From Jiella soli (lineage in GTDB: Bacteria > Pseudomonadota > Alphaproteobacteria > Rhizobiales > Rhizobiaceae), in NCBI RefSeq assembly GCF_020615385.1, contig NZ_JAJAVB010000027.1, forward strand, positions 62,001 to 126,000: a DNA stretch of 64,000 nucleotides. The letters run 5' to 3'. A model generated the notes under the pieces. It had not been told where the DNA came from and did no database searches. It worked only from the letters and a program-made list of their open reading frames with translations. Position numbers and translations under genes: made by a program. This document shows positions 55,762 to 64,000 of the stretch, piece by piece; position 1 is the first letter of the stretch; every line of letters starts with the position of its first letter.

Positions 55762-56720
55762 TGCTGGACAGGGCAGACGCCAAGGCGGTGCAGCGCGAAG
55801 CGTTCCGCGCCGACGTGCTTGCAGGCTTGTCGCAGACGCCGAAGCGTCTGCCGGCGCGCTGGCTCTACGACGACCGCGGCTCCGAGCTCTTCGAGGAGAT
55901 CACCCGGGTCGACGACTATTATCCGACGCGCACGGAAACGGGGATTCTCGAGGGCAATGCCGCCGCCATGGCCGGGTTTTGCGGGACCGGCGCCGTGATC
56001 ATCGAGTACGGGGCCGGCGCCGGGGTGAAGACCGAGATCCTTCTCGGCGCGCTGGAGGACCCCGCGCTCTACGTGCCGGTCGACATCGCCGGCGACTTCC
56101 TCAAGGCCTCCGCCGAGCGGATCGAAAGCCGATTCCCGGACCTCACCGTCCAGCCGGTGGTCGCGGACTTCACCGACGACTTCGACCTGCCGGAGGACCT
56201 GCCGCGCGGCGCAAGGCGCGTCGGATTCTTTCCAGGCTCCACGATCGGCAATCTTGATGCGGATGAGGCGGCCGATTTCCTGAAGCGCATGCGCGGACAC
56301 GTTCAGGCGGGCGGCCGCGCCATCCTCGGCACCGACCTCAAGAAGGACGTGGCGACGCTCGTGCGGGCCTATGACGACAGCGAGGGCGTCACCGCCGAAT
56401 TCGACCGCAACATCCTCAAAAGGATCAATCGCGAACTCGGCGGAACCTTCCCGGTCGACCGTTTCGTCCATGAGGCCCGCTGGAACGAGACGGCCTCGGC
56501 GGTCGAGATGCATCTCAAGAGCCTCGATGCCCAGACGGTCGAGGTCGCCGGGCGGCCGTTCCGCTTTGCGCCCGGCGAGACGATCCATACGGAAAGCTCG
56601 CGCAAATATTCTGTCGAGGGCTTTTCGCGACTTGCCTCTGCCTGCGGCTGGGCGGTCGAGGCGGTCTGGACCGACCGCGGGCGGAAATTCGCCGTCCTCG
56701 GTCTCGTGGCGCAGGCGTAG
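55761..56720 (+). CDS. egtD: L-histidine N-alpha-methyltransferase EgtD
   Basis: The 319-residue enzyme trimethylates histidine to hercynine. It shows RWLYDDRGSELFEEIT, DDYYPTRTE, the SAM site IEYGAGAGVKTE, FFPGSTIGN, LGTDLKKD and the C-terminal ESSRKYS...FSRLASACGW, all EgtD signatures. It is coupled to egtB. A GC-rich hairpin without T-run follows near 56740. Confidence 0.97.
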   Translation: MLDRADAKAVQREAFRADVLAGLSQTPKRLPARWLYDDRGSELFEEITRVDDYYPTRTETGILEGNAAAMAGFCGTGAVIIEYGAGAGVKTEILLGALEDPALYVPVDIAGDFLKASAERIESRFPDLTVQPVVADFTDDFDLPEDLPRGARRVGFFPGSTIGNLDADEAADFLKRMRGHVQAGGRAILGTDLKKDVATLVRAYDDSEGVTAEFDRNILKRINRELGGTFPVDRFVHEARWNETASAVEMHLKSLDAQTVEVAGRPFRFAPGETIHTESSRKYSVEGFSRLASACGWAVEAVWTDRGRKFAVLGLVAQA

Positions 56721-57025
56721 AGGCAGCACTTATTCCTGCGGGCGGGTCGGCGACGGCCCGCCGCTCACGGTCCTCACCCCGTCGGGCGCCGCAACCGGCG
56801 TGCGGGCGTCAGCCCGTGCCGCATGTGCTCTCTTGCGCGAGGCCAAAGGCCCGATACCCGACCGACTGAGACCTCGAGAATGCTGCGACCGCTCGGATTT
56901 CTCTCCGCGTGCGCATAGGCATGACTATCTTGTGTTAGTTGAATTGCCGTAAGGCCACTTGCTGTTCATCTCTATTGGCTGTTCAATGCCGGTAGTGTTT
57001 CACAGTTTTGTTGAGCTGCCGATCG
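56721..57025. other. Spacer between egtD and the DUF4384-like gene
   Basis: It has an 8-bp hairpin (GGCGGGTC...GGCCCGCC) near 56740 and an A/T-richer stretch at 56915-57010 that probably holds the promoter of the caspase-like cluster. No gene is visible. Confidence 0.45.
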
Positions 57026-58690
57026 ATGATGGACGGATCTATTGTCGACGTCATCACTGGCCTGCGTCGCTGGGCTCTTGGCTGCCAGCTGAGAATCGTC
57101 GGGGCCAGCCTGATCGCCGCTTGCCTGGCGCTCGCCGCCCCACCTCCGGCTCTGGCGGCCGGGGGCGCTCACGATTGGGCAGACGACGTCGCCACCTGGC
57201 TGAAGGATCTGCCTGACGAGGCCGGCGCCGCGGCCTGCCTCGAGAAGATCCGCAACTCCGGCAATCCCTTTACGCTCACCGTCCTCGGCATTCCCGCAAC
57301 GGACGCGCGGCTGAACGCTGCCGAGCGCGAGACGCTGAACCGCCGGATCGAGAACGCCGTTCCGCCGCGCTACCAGCTGCTCACCGGCAGCGGATCGAAC
57401 ACGCAGGTGACGGCCATCCTGCCGGGCCGGGGTGCGGCGGCGAATGCCGATCGGGCGGCCCGCGAGTTCTACCGCTCGAACCTGTTTCTCCAGGCCGAGA
57501 TCGACCGCTGGCATGCCGATCGGGTGACGCTGCGGCTCTCGGCGCGCATCCTCGATCCGGACGATGGCAGCATCTGCGCCAATCGCGGCATGTCGGGCGG
57601 GCTGGATCTCACCCTCCCCGATCTGCAGTTCGCCGAAGCGCCGGCCGCATGGCGCAGCGGCGAGCCGGTCCTCGATCTCTTCGAGGGGCTGAAATCCCTG
57701 ATCCGCGACGAGGTGATCGCGGCAAGCGATCTGGAGGGCAAGGTCCCCGAGCGGGCGGGCCTCGCCGTCACCACGGAATGGGCCAATCCCGATTGCGTGC
57801 TCGGCCGGCAGATGACCGACGCGGTGGCCTCAGCGGCCAACGCGGCCCGCAAGGACAGCAGCGTCAACGGGCGAATCGGCGGCAAGGTCTGGCCGGTCTT
57901 CTATCCGTTGCCTCCCGCCCCGCAGCGCAGTGGCTCATCGCCGGACGGTCAGGGCGAGGACGGCGACCAGCCCGTCCTCCTCGTCACCGCCAAGCTCGCC
58001 GATCCCGGCATGCGGCTCTCCTACGGCGAGACGCCGGGGCCGGACCCGTGGCCGATCTCCATCACGCTCTCGCTCGGCACCGGCAACAATCCGGGCTTTC
58101 CCCAGCACGCCATCGCCGCCGTTCCCGGCACCTGGCTCGCCGGCTGCGTCGGCAGTGGCGCGGACCAGGGCGACTGGCTGACCGAGATCAAGGGCGAGGC
58201 GGAACAGGTCGCCTCGATCCACGACTACCGGATCGTCCCCGCCAAGGCCGCGTTCGAGCCGGGACGCGACAATCTCGAGGTGGACATAAGCCTCGACGAT
58301 ACGCTGTTCCTCTATTGCTGGATGCTGGCCGACGACCGCAGCGGCGTCGCGCTGTTCCCCAATCCGTCGGTCGCCGCCGGGGCCGTCCGCCCGTCACGCC
58401 GGCCCTATCGCTTTCCGGAGCGGTTTTTTCCGGTGCCGCTCGGCGCAGAGCCCGCCCGCCTGCCGATCATCGGCGCCGGCCGCTCGCTGTTCGGCTGCTT
58501 TTCCAGCCGCAACGACGTCGACCCGGCGCTGCGCCGCCGCTGGCTCGATGCCGCGCGAAGCGTCTCTGCCCTTTCCACTGCCGAGGTGGCCGAATTCCGC
58601 AAGGCCTTCCGTGCCGATCCCACGGTGACCGAACGCTATGTCTGGATCGACCATCTGGGGACCCGAAAGGCGGCGAGCCGCGATGAATGA
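57026..58690 (+). CDS. Exported DUF4384-like protein, first gene of the caspase-like cluster
   Basis: The 554-residue product has a signal or anchor segment (IVGASLIAACLALAAPPPALAA). The C-terminal part looks like DUF4384: DTLFLYCWMLADDRSGVALFPNPS and RFFPVPLGAEPARL, with GCFSS further on. The N-terminal 300 residues contain a conserved NLFLQAEIDRW region but no other family I know. DUF4384 proteins commonly accompany caspase-like proteases. The start is uncertain: ATG at 57026, 57029 or TTG at 57008. The caspase gene begins 42 bases after its stop. Confidence 0.75.
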   Translation: MMDGSIVDVITGLRRWALGCQLRIVGASLIAACLALAAPPPALAAGGAHDWADDVATWLKDLPDEAGAAACLEKIRNSGNPFTLTVLGIPATDARLNAAERETLNRRIENAVPPRYQLLTGSGSNTQVTAILPGRGAAANADRAAREFYRSNLFLQAEIDRWHADRVTLRLSARILDPDDGSICANRGMSGGLDLTLPDLQFAEAPAAWRSGEPVLDLFEGLKSLIRDEVIAASDLEGKVPERAGLAVTTEWANPDCVLGRQMTDAVASAANAARKDSSVNGRIGGKVWPVFYPLPPAPQRSGSSPDGQGEDGDQPVLLVTAKLADPGMRLSYGETPGPDPWPISITLSLGTGNNPGFPQHAIAAVPGTWLAGCVGSGADQGDWLTEIKGEAEQVASIHDYRIVPAKAAFEPGRDNLEVDISLDDTLFLYCWMLADDRSGVALFPNPSVAAGAVRPSRRPYRFPERFFPVPLGAEPARLPIIGAGRSLFGCFSSRNDVDPALRRRWLDAARSVSALSTAEVAEFRKAFRADPTVTERYVWIDHLGTRKAASRDE

Positions 58691-58732
58691 TCTTCTCGCC
58701 CCATGTCCTCGTCCACAGGGAGGCCGACCGTC

Positions 58733-61540
58733 ATGACGTCTCGCCTCGCAGCCGCATCGCTGCTTGCTCCGCACGGGTTTCGCGCCATGGCGGCGTCACT
58801 TTGGCGCCACCGCATCGCTGCCGGCGCCTGGCCGCGGCTTGGCCTCCTGACGGGGCTCCTCCTGGCGCTCGCCGCCGTCCTGCTTACCGCCAGCCTGGTG
58901 AAGGCCGACACCGACCCGCGCAAGCGCTACGGCCTGATCGTCTACGCGCAAGACTACAAATATACCGCCCGGCTGGACTACGCGAAGAAGGACGCGAATC
59001 TGGCGATGGAGATGTTTCTCAACGCCTTCCAGATCCCGCCGGCCAACATCACCCGGAAGGAGAACCCCAGCGCCGGCGAAATGCGCCGCATTCTCGGCGG
59101 CACCGACGCGGTTGGCGAGGCAGCGCGCGCGATCACCGCCGAAGATGCCGAGTTCTACGTCTATGTCATCGCTCACGGCTCCAAGGAGCGCGATCCGGTC
59201 AACCAGGCGATGCGGCCCTACCTTCTCGGCATCGAAAGCGATCCGCAGAACCTTGCGGATAGCGGCTACGGGCTCGACGAGCTGATGGCCGGTCTGAAGG
59301 CGGCACACGACCAGATCTTTCCACGGGGCAAAGTCCGCATCTTCCTCGAAAGCTGCTTTTCCGGCGGCTTCAGCGAGGGCGAGCTGGTGACGGGCACCTC
59401 GTCGCCGGCCCTGTCGGGTCCGATCCAGGAGATCCGCGCCACCTCCGACTGGCTTTCCGTCGTCGGCGCCTCCGGCCCGGACGAAGTCGCCTACTGGGAC
59501 ATCAACCGCAATGACAGCGTGTTCACCTCCATGTTGGCCCAGGGCCTATCCGGACGCGCCGACGGCAGCGTCAACGGCCAGGCGGACGGCCGCATCACCT
59601 ATGCTGAGCTGAAGAGTTTCCTCCACACCAAGGTGCCGACGCGCGTATCGCAGCTGCGCGAGGGCAAGACGCAGACGCCGAGCGTCGTCGTCGCAGATCT
59701 CGGCGAAGTCCTTCTCGACTTCGGCGCAACGCCGCCGGTGCTGCCGACCGTGCGCGCCTGGGAAAAGAGCGACGAGAAGCGGATCACCTACATCACCCGG
59801 CAGCCGATCGAGGGGCTCGCGCCGCCGGCTCGACGCACGCTTCTCGACCGCATCAGGCGCGAGCAGCGCAACTGCCTCTATGGCTGCGAGCCGCTTTCGG
59901 TGAAGGTCAGCCAGATCGAGGAGAGCCTGGCAGAATGCAAGTCGGAGCTCCTCAACTATCGCGCCGCGCTTGCCGAAAAGGACATCGGCCTCGTCGCCTT
60001 CACCAACGATACCTGCGTGTGCTGCGAGTTGAAGGCCGAGGCCAAGGCCTGCACGGACAGCGGCGACATCGGCTCCAGCGCGTGCCAGTGCCTCGGCTCC
60101 GACCAGTGCCTGGCGAGCTTCGCCGCGAAGGCGGCGCCCGTCGATGACGGCTGCGACAAGCTGTTCACGGAGGCCGTCGATGCCGCGCGCAAGAGCCAGA
60201 AGCTGAAGCCGCTCGAGGACTTCGAACGCGACAATGCCGCCTGCGCCAAGGGACGGCCGGTCGCCGAAGCGCGCCAGCAGCTGTGCAGCAGCGCGGCATC
60301 CCAGGCGGACGGAGATCTTGCCGCCATGCGCCGCTTCGTCGAAGGCATGGGCGGCTGCGACGAGGCTGCGGGGCTTCAGCGCAGGATCGCCGCGCTCGAT
60401 TCGACCAAGACCTGCAGCCAGGCCTGGGCCGCCGTCGGCGAGATCGACGACGATGGGCTCGACCAGTTCCTGCGCGAGCATGGCGACTGCCGGGACGAGA
60501 TCGCCGCCGCCAAGGCGCGTCTTTCCGACCGGCTGAAGGCGACGATCGCGATCTCCGAACAGAGCCAGGCCCTCTCCGAATACGAACAGTCGGCAACCGT
60601 CCTCACCCGGTTCCTCGACCGCTTCAAGAACGCCCTTGCCTATGAGGACCGGCGCGACCTCGAAGACCGGATTACCCGGATCGAGGACAAGCGACAGCTA
60701 CAGGCCTGCACGCAGGGCTTCACCGCCGCCAGGCTCGGCCGCACGAGTTCCGCCCTCAGGGCTTTCGCGGAGAAGAACTCCGGCTGCGCCGAGGCGGCCG
60801 AGGCACGCAGCCTCGCAGCGGAAGCCGAGAAGTCCGAGGTTTGCGCATCGGCCTGGGAGGTGGTCGGGAAGTCGAACAGCGTCCGCAATTTCGTACGATT
60901 CCGCAGCGAGCATGGCGACTGCACCCGCGAGATCGCCCTGGCCGAGAGCAAGATGAACGACGTCGCCGCCTCCTGCACGCGATTTGCCGACGAGCAGGCG
61001 GCGCGCGGCAACATCATGGGCGCCGCGATCTATGTGCGCGGCTGTCTTGCCGACTTCCAGGACGTCGAGCCTTACTCCGGCACGCTGCGGCAGCGCCTCG
61101 CCACCTTCGAGAGCGTCCAGGAACAGCAGTCGGCGTCGGCCCCTCCCGCGCCGGCTCCCGCGCCGGCGACCTACCAGCAGGCCACCGCCGCCTATCCCAA
61201 CCCTTCGCCGCCGGCCGCGGGCGATCCCTGCGGCGATCAGAGCGCCATCGCCGCGGTCGCCGCCTATTACGACGATCTCGACCATGGGAACGCCAACAGC
61301 GCCTATCAGCGCTGGTCCCGGTCCAATCGCTCCAGCCGGCTGCTCCGGGCGATCCGCCAGGTCGGCGACGCGCGGATCAGCAATGTCAGCCAGCCCTACT
61401 GCAATGGCGGGTCGGCGACCGTCAATTTCGACGCTCAGGTGCGGGGTGCCGGCAGCCGTCGATGGGAGCCCTATGCCATGGAGGCGCAGCTTGTCCTCGG
61501 GGATGGAACATGGTGGATCGAGAAGCTGAAGTCGCGATGA
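58733..61540 (+). CDS. Membrane-anchored caspase-like (C14) protease with helical repeats
   Basis: The 935-residue protein has one N-terminal membrane segment (~36-55), then a caspase-type domain RYGLIVYAQDYKY...YVYVIAHGSKER (catalytic His148) and RIFLESCFSGGF (catalytic Cys208) followed by a GASGPDE loop. Residues ~380-800 are Cys-containing helical repeats such as CSQAWAAVGEIDD...REHGDCRDEIAAAKARL and CASAWEVVGKSNS...RSEHGDCTREIALAESKM. A Pro/Ala linker (~810-840) leads to a small SnoaL/NTF2-like C-terminal domain. ATG at 58733 is chosen because GGGAGG precedes it; ATG at 58703 has none. Its stop overlaps the next start. Confidence 0.85.
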   Translation: MTSRLAAASLLAPHGFRAMAASLWRHRIAAGAWPRLGLLTGLLLALAAVLLTASLVKADTDPRKRYGLIVYAQDYKYTARLDYAKKDANLAMEMFLNAFQIPPANITRKENPSAGEMRRILGGTDAVGEAARAITAEDAEFYVYVIAHGSKERDPVNQAMRPYLLGIESDPQNLADSGYGLDELMAGLKAAHDQIFPRGKVRIFLESCFSGGFSEGELVTGTSSPALSGPIQEIRATSDWLSVVGASGPDEVAYWDINRNDSVFTSMLAQGLSGRADGSVNGQADGRITYAELKSFLHTKVPTRVSQLREGKTQTPSVVVADLGEVLLDFGATPPVLPTVRAWEKSDEKRITYITRQPIEGLAPPARRTLLDRIRREQRNCLYGCEPLSVKVSQIEESLAECKSELLNYRAALAEKDIGLVAFTNDTCVCCELKAEAKACTDSGDIGSSACQCLGSDQCLASFAAKAAPVDDGCDKLFTEAVDAARKSQKLKPLEDFERDNAACAKGRPVAEARQQLCSSAASQADGDLAAMRRFVEGMGGCDEAAGLQRRIAALDSTKTCSQAWAAVGEIDDDGLDQFLREHGDCRDEIAAAKARLSDRLKATIAISEQSQALSEYEQSATVLTRFLDRFKNALAYEDRRDLEDRITRIEDKRQLQACTQGFTAARLGRTSSALRAFAEKNSGCAEAAEARSLAAEAEKSEVCASAWEVVGKSNSVRNFVRFRSEHGDCTREIALAESKMNDVAASCTRFADEQAARGNIMGAAIYVRGCLADFQDVEPYSGTLRQRLATFESVQEQQSASAPPAPAPAPATYQQATAAYPNPSPPAAGDPCGDQSAIAAVAAYYDDLDHGNANSAYQRWSRSNRSSRLLRAIRQVGDARISNVSQPYCNGGSATVNFDAQVRGAGSRRWEPYAMEAQLVLGDGTWWIEKLKSR

Positions 61541-63252
61541 TCGACCGGTTCGCTTCCTCGATGCGCGCGTCGCGCTGCCGGACGGCGGTGACTGCCGTCT
61601 GCGGCGCTCTCGCCGGCCTGATCTTGGCGTCCGCTCCCGTCTCGGCCGCGGCTCCGGGCGGCGACACGCCGGAGGCCGCCGTGCGCGCCTATTACGAAGC
61701 GCTCCAGGCAGGGGCGTGCGAGACCGCCGCGACCCTGCGGCCCGGCTACCCGCAGAAGTCCTGCAAGGAGGTGACCGCGGTCAACCTGCAGAATGTCGAG
61801 CCGAAGGACGTCGTCGGAGACAGTGCCGTCGTGCTCCTGTCGGTCGAAGTGGTGAAGGGCGAGAACCGCGACCTGTTCACCGGCTTCGTCGGTCTGAAGA
61901 AGGGCGCGTCCGGCTGGACCATCGACGGCAGCACCTATCACAGCAAGATCACGCTCGGGGATTTCCGCGCTTGGCTGAGCAAGAAGCCGGGTTTTGGCAG
62001 CCGTGCCGTGCCTGCCGAGCCGGCCGCCGCCCCCGCGCCGGTGCCCTCGCCCGCCCCCGCGGAAGCACTCGCCGCCACGCATCCGCCGATCCCGCAGCCT
62101 TCGCCGGAACCGGCAAATCCAGCGATCGACGACGGCCGGCCGGGCGCCCCCGACCAACAGGCAACGCCGGCGCCGCCTCCTTCCGAGCTTGTGCCCGCGC
62201 CGAGTTCGCGCCCGCAGGGCGTCCCGCAGCATCTCGCCCTCGCCGCTGCGATCCCCGGACGCGACGAGATGCTCGACCGCCTCTACAGCGTGGCCAGCCG
62301 GGAGAGCGGCCCGCTCACCTTCGGCTCGCAACGCATCCTCGACGCCTGCTGGAGCAGGGCCGACCTCGCCTATCGGGGTCCGTCCGAAAAGGCCGTGCAC
62401 AAGAGCGGACCGGACATAAGGCGCGGCCCCCCCGATCGGCTGCGCCCGCAACTCCAGGCCCCGCAGCTCAGCGCCGCGAACCGGAACTCGATCCGCAGCG
62501 TCAACACAGGCGGTCGCAAGCTCGTCGCGCTGACCTTCGACGTCTGCGAGCAGAACAACGAGAAGGCCGGCTATGACGGCGAAATCGTCGATTACCTCAG
62601 GAAGCACGGGATCAAGGCGACGTTCTATCTCGGCGGAAAATGGATGGCGACGCATCAGGAGCGGGCCATGCAGATCATCGCCGACCCGCTCTTCGAGGCC
62701 GGCAATCACGGCTGGACGCATGGCAATATGCGCGTCCTGAAGGGCCGGGAAATGCAGGACCAGATCGACTTCACCCAGGCCGAATACGAGCTGACGCTCG
62801 GCCGGCTCCTGTCGCGGGACTGCGCGAAGACCGCCGGCGATACCGAGAGGTCGCGCATGCCCTGGCGACTGCGCACCTTCCGCTATCCCTATGGCACCTG
62901 CAGCCCGGAGGCGATGCAGGCCGTCAACGCCGCCGGCCTCGCCGCCGTGCAATGGGACGTCGTCACCGGCGACCCCTGGCGCGGCGCCTCCGCCGCAGCG
63001 ATCGCCCGGACGGTCGAGACGCGGGTCAGGCCCGGCTCGATCGTGGTCATGCACGCCAACGGCCGCGGCTGGCACACCGGCGAGGCCGTGCCGACCTTCA
63101 TCGGCGCGCTGGCAAGGGCAGGTTATGAGTTCGTGACGGTGAGCGAGCTCCTCAGCGCCGGCAGGCCCGTCGCCGTCGCCGCCTGCTACGAGAACAAGCC
63201 AGGCGACAATGTGCGCTACGACAAGCTGTTCGGCAAAGGGACCGGCGATTGA
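61537..63252 (+). CDS. Exported polysaccharide deacetylase with N-terminal SnoaL-like domain
   Basis: The 571-residue protein has a signal peptide (LAGLILASAPVSAAA), a SnoaL-like domain (~45-150) related to the C-terminal one of the upstream protease, a Pro-rich linker (~155-240) and a NodB-type deacetylase domain (~325-560). Motifs are ALTFDVCEQNN (general base/metal Asp), HGWTHGNM (two metal His), RTFRYPYGTCS and IVVMHANGR. It probably removes acetyl groups from cell-wall or surface glycans. ATGA overlap with the protease gene shows co-translation. Confidence 0.88.
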   Translation: MIDRFASSMRASRCRTAVTAVCGALAGLILASAPVSAAAPGGDTPEAAVRAYYEALQAGACETAATLRPGYPQKSCKEVTAVNLQNVEPKDVVGDSAVVLLSVEVVKGENRDLFTGFVGLKKGASGWTIDGSTYHSKITLGDFRAWLSKKPGFGSRAVPAEPAAAPAPVPSPAPAEALAATHPPIPQPSPEPANPAIDDGRPGAPDQQATPAPPPSELVPAPSSRPQGVPQHLALAAAIPGRDEMLDRLYSVASRESGPLTFGSQRILDACWSRADLAYRGPSEKAVHKSGPDIRRGPPDRLRPQLQAPQLSAANRNSIRSVNTGGRKLVALTFDVCEQNNEKAGYDGEIVDYLRKHGIKATFYLGGKWMATHQERAMQIIADPLFEAGNHGWTHGNMRVLKGREMQDQIDFTQAEYELTLGRLLSRDCAKTAGDTERSRMPWRLRTFRYPYGTCSPEAMQAVNAAGLAAVQWDVVTGDPWRGASAAAIARTVETRVRPGSIVVMHANGRGWHTGEAVPTFIGALARAGYEFVTVSELLSAGRPVAVAACYENKPGDNVRYDKLFGKGTGD

Positions 63253-63776
63253 GCACGTCCGGCGCCTTCGGCGGGCGGGAGTACGAAAGCCGGGACCATC
63301 TCCTTCGCCCGCTGTCGGCCGCCGAGGCGGCGGCGCTCGGTGCCGAGATGGCCGCGACGGATCCGTGGGCGCGCCTCGGCTTCTCGGCCGATGGACTTGC
63401 CGGCGCGCTCGCCCCCCGAGAGCGGATTGCGCCGGAATCCCCCGTCACCTTCGGCCTTGAGGGCCTGGGCGGCGCACTGGCCGGCGCCGTCAGCGTTCGC
63501 CCCGTCTGGCTGCGCGGACCCTATCTCGCGCTCTTGTTCGTGCGTCCCCAGAGCCAGTCGCGCGGTACCGGCCTTGCCGCGCTCGAATGGATGGAAGCCG
63601 AGGCCGGGAGGGCCGGCGCCAACAGCCTGTGGACCGCCGTCTCGGCCTTCAACGACCGCGCCTTTTCCTTCTATCGTCGCTTCGGCTTCGAAGAAGTCGC
63701 CCTTCTGCCCGACCTCGTCATGCCCGGCGAAGACGAGCGCCTGTTGCGCAAGCCGCTGCGGGTCGCCGTCCCGTAG
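63249..63776 (+). CDS. GNAT-family N-acetyltransferase
   Basis: The 175-residue protein has the acetyl-CoA-binding signature LALLFVRPQSQSRGTGLAALEWMEAEA and AFNDRAFSFYRRFGFEEV near the C-terminus. It starts at a TTG overlapping the stop of the deacetylase gene (TTGA), so it is the last gene of the four-gene cluster. Substrate unknown; a small amine or protein N-terminus is possible. Confidence 0.88.
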   Translation: MSTSGAFGGREYESRDHLLRPLSAAEAAALGAEMAATDPWARLGFSADGLAGALAPRERIAPESPVTFGLEGLGGALAGAVSVRPVWLRGPYLALLFVRPQSQSRGTGLAALEWMEAEAGRAGANSLWTAVSAFNDRAFSFYRRFGFEEVALLPDLVMPGEDERLLRKPLRVAVP

Positions 63777-64000
63777 AAGGCGGCGACAGGGTGGCAGCCG
63801 CTCTCCGGCGGCCGGGGGCGTTTCCGGGGATTGTGCCGCACCAGGCGAGCGGATTTCCGCTCAGTCCCTTCGGCCCCGCCGGCTGGTTCAGCCATCCCAC
63901 GCGGCCGTTTCGTCTCGTGGGAAAACACGCGGAAAATATTGACTCTTAAAGTCATGTTTCCATAAAGAGCTGCGACGAAGCGCGAATGTCGCCGAACCGG

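Overview
This GC-rich window carries a gene set typical of an alphaproteobacterium of the order Hyphomicrobiales (rhizobia-like; an Aurantimonadaceae-type genome would fit, but that is a guess). Pointers are fhs-folD adjacency, a TPP-riboswitch thiCOSGE operon, egtB-egtD, a cisplatin-response-type ATP-dependent DNA ligase, DUF6460 and DUF1328 membrane proteins, and short palindromic intergenic repeats of rhizobial style.

Region 1 (1-1746) is chromosomal one-carbon metabolism: the 3' end of fhs overlapping folD, then a strong hairpin terminator.

Region 2 (about 1747-22866) is an integrated genomic island. A 16-bp copy of the tRNA-Thr(CGU) 3' end at 1747-1762 matches the 3' end of the intact tRNA-Thr gene at 22851-22926, and a P4-type tyrosine integrase sits just inside the tRNA end. 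Both ends carry repeated TTACGTC-type motifs that look like integrase arm sites. The left part holds a phage-like repressor facing a rightward operon (hypothetical, AlpA-like HTH, small protein, prim-pol/D5-helicase), which is the replication core of a satellite or P4-like element; no capsid or conjugation genes are present. After a decayed IS5-family remnant comes the cargo: an rlmJ homologue, a small antisense ORF, and a tight four-gene nucleotide-themed cluster (9089-14325). The cluster encodes (i) an RNase H-like exonuclease / DUF429-like / P-loop kinase fusion, (ii) a short PurA-family enzyme in which the catalytic Asp is replaced by Ser, as in phage PurZ (the dGMP-using enzyme of 2-aminoadenine synthesis), (iii) a dCTP-deaminase/dUTPase-fold protein fused to a transmembrane helix and coiled coil, and (iv) a conserved protein of unknown function. 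A membrane protein and a type I restriction-modification operon (hsdR-hsdM-hsdS) follow. The four-gene cluster is the best candidate for an undescribed system, plausibly anti-phage defence through deoxynucleotide metabolism.

Region 3 (22927-37528) is ordinary chromosome: an exonuclease, DUF2147 protein, ATP-dependent DNA ligase, two regulator-enzyme divergons (LysR / F420-reductase-like; HxlR / SDR), an aminotransferase, a decayed MFS transporter, histone-deacetylase-family hydrolase, MATE transporter, pyrD with DUF952, and an HSL-type hydrolase.

Region 4 (37889-43556) is thiamine biosynthesis: TPP riboswitch, thiC-thiO-thiS-thiG-thiE, a large inverted-repeat element, then thiD.

Region 5 (43632-64000) is rich in exported proteins: a Sel1/peptidoglycan-binding protein, a 14-repeat WD40 protein, a flavin monooxygenase, a hydroxyacid dehydrogenase, an SH3-domain protein, ergothioneine genes egtB-egtD, and a four-gene cluster of DUF4384-like protein, membrane-anchored caspase-like protease, SnoaL-like/polysaccharide-deacetylase fusion and GNAT acetyltransferase.
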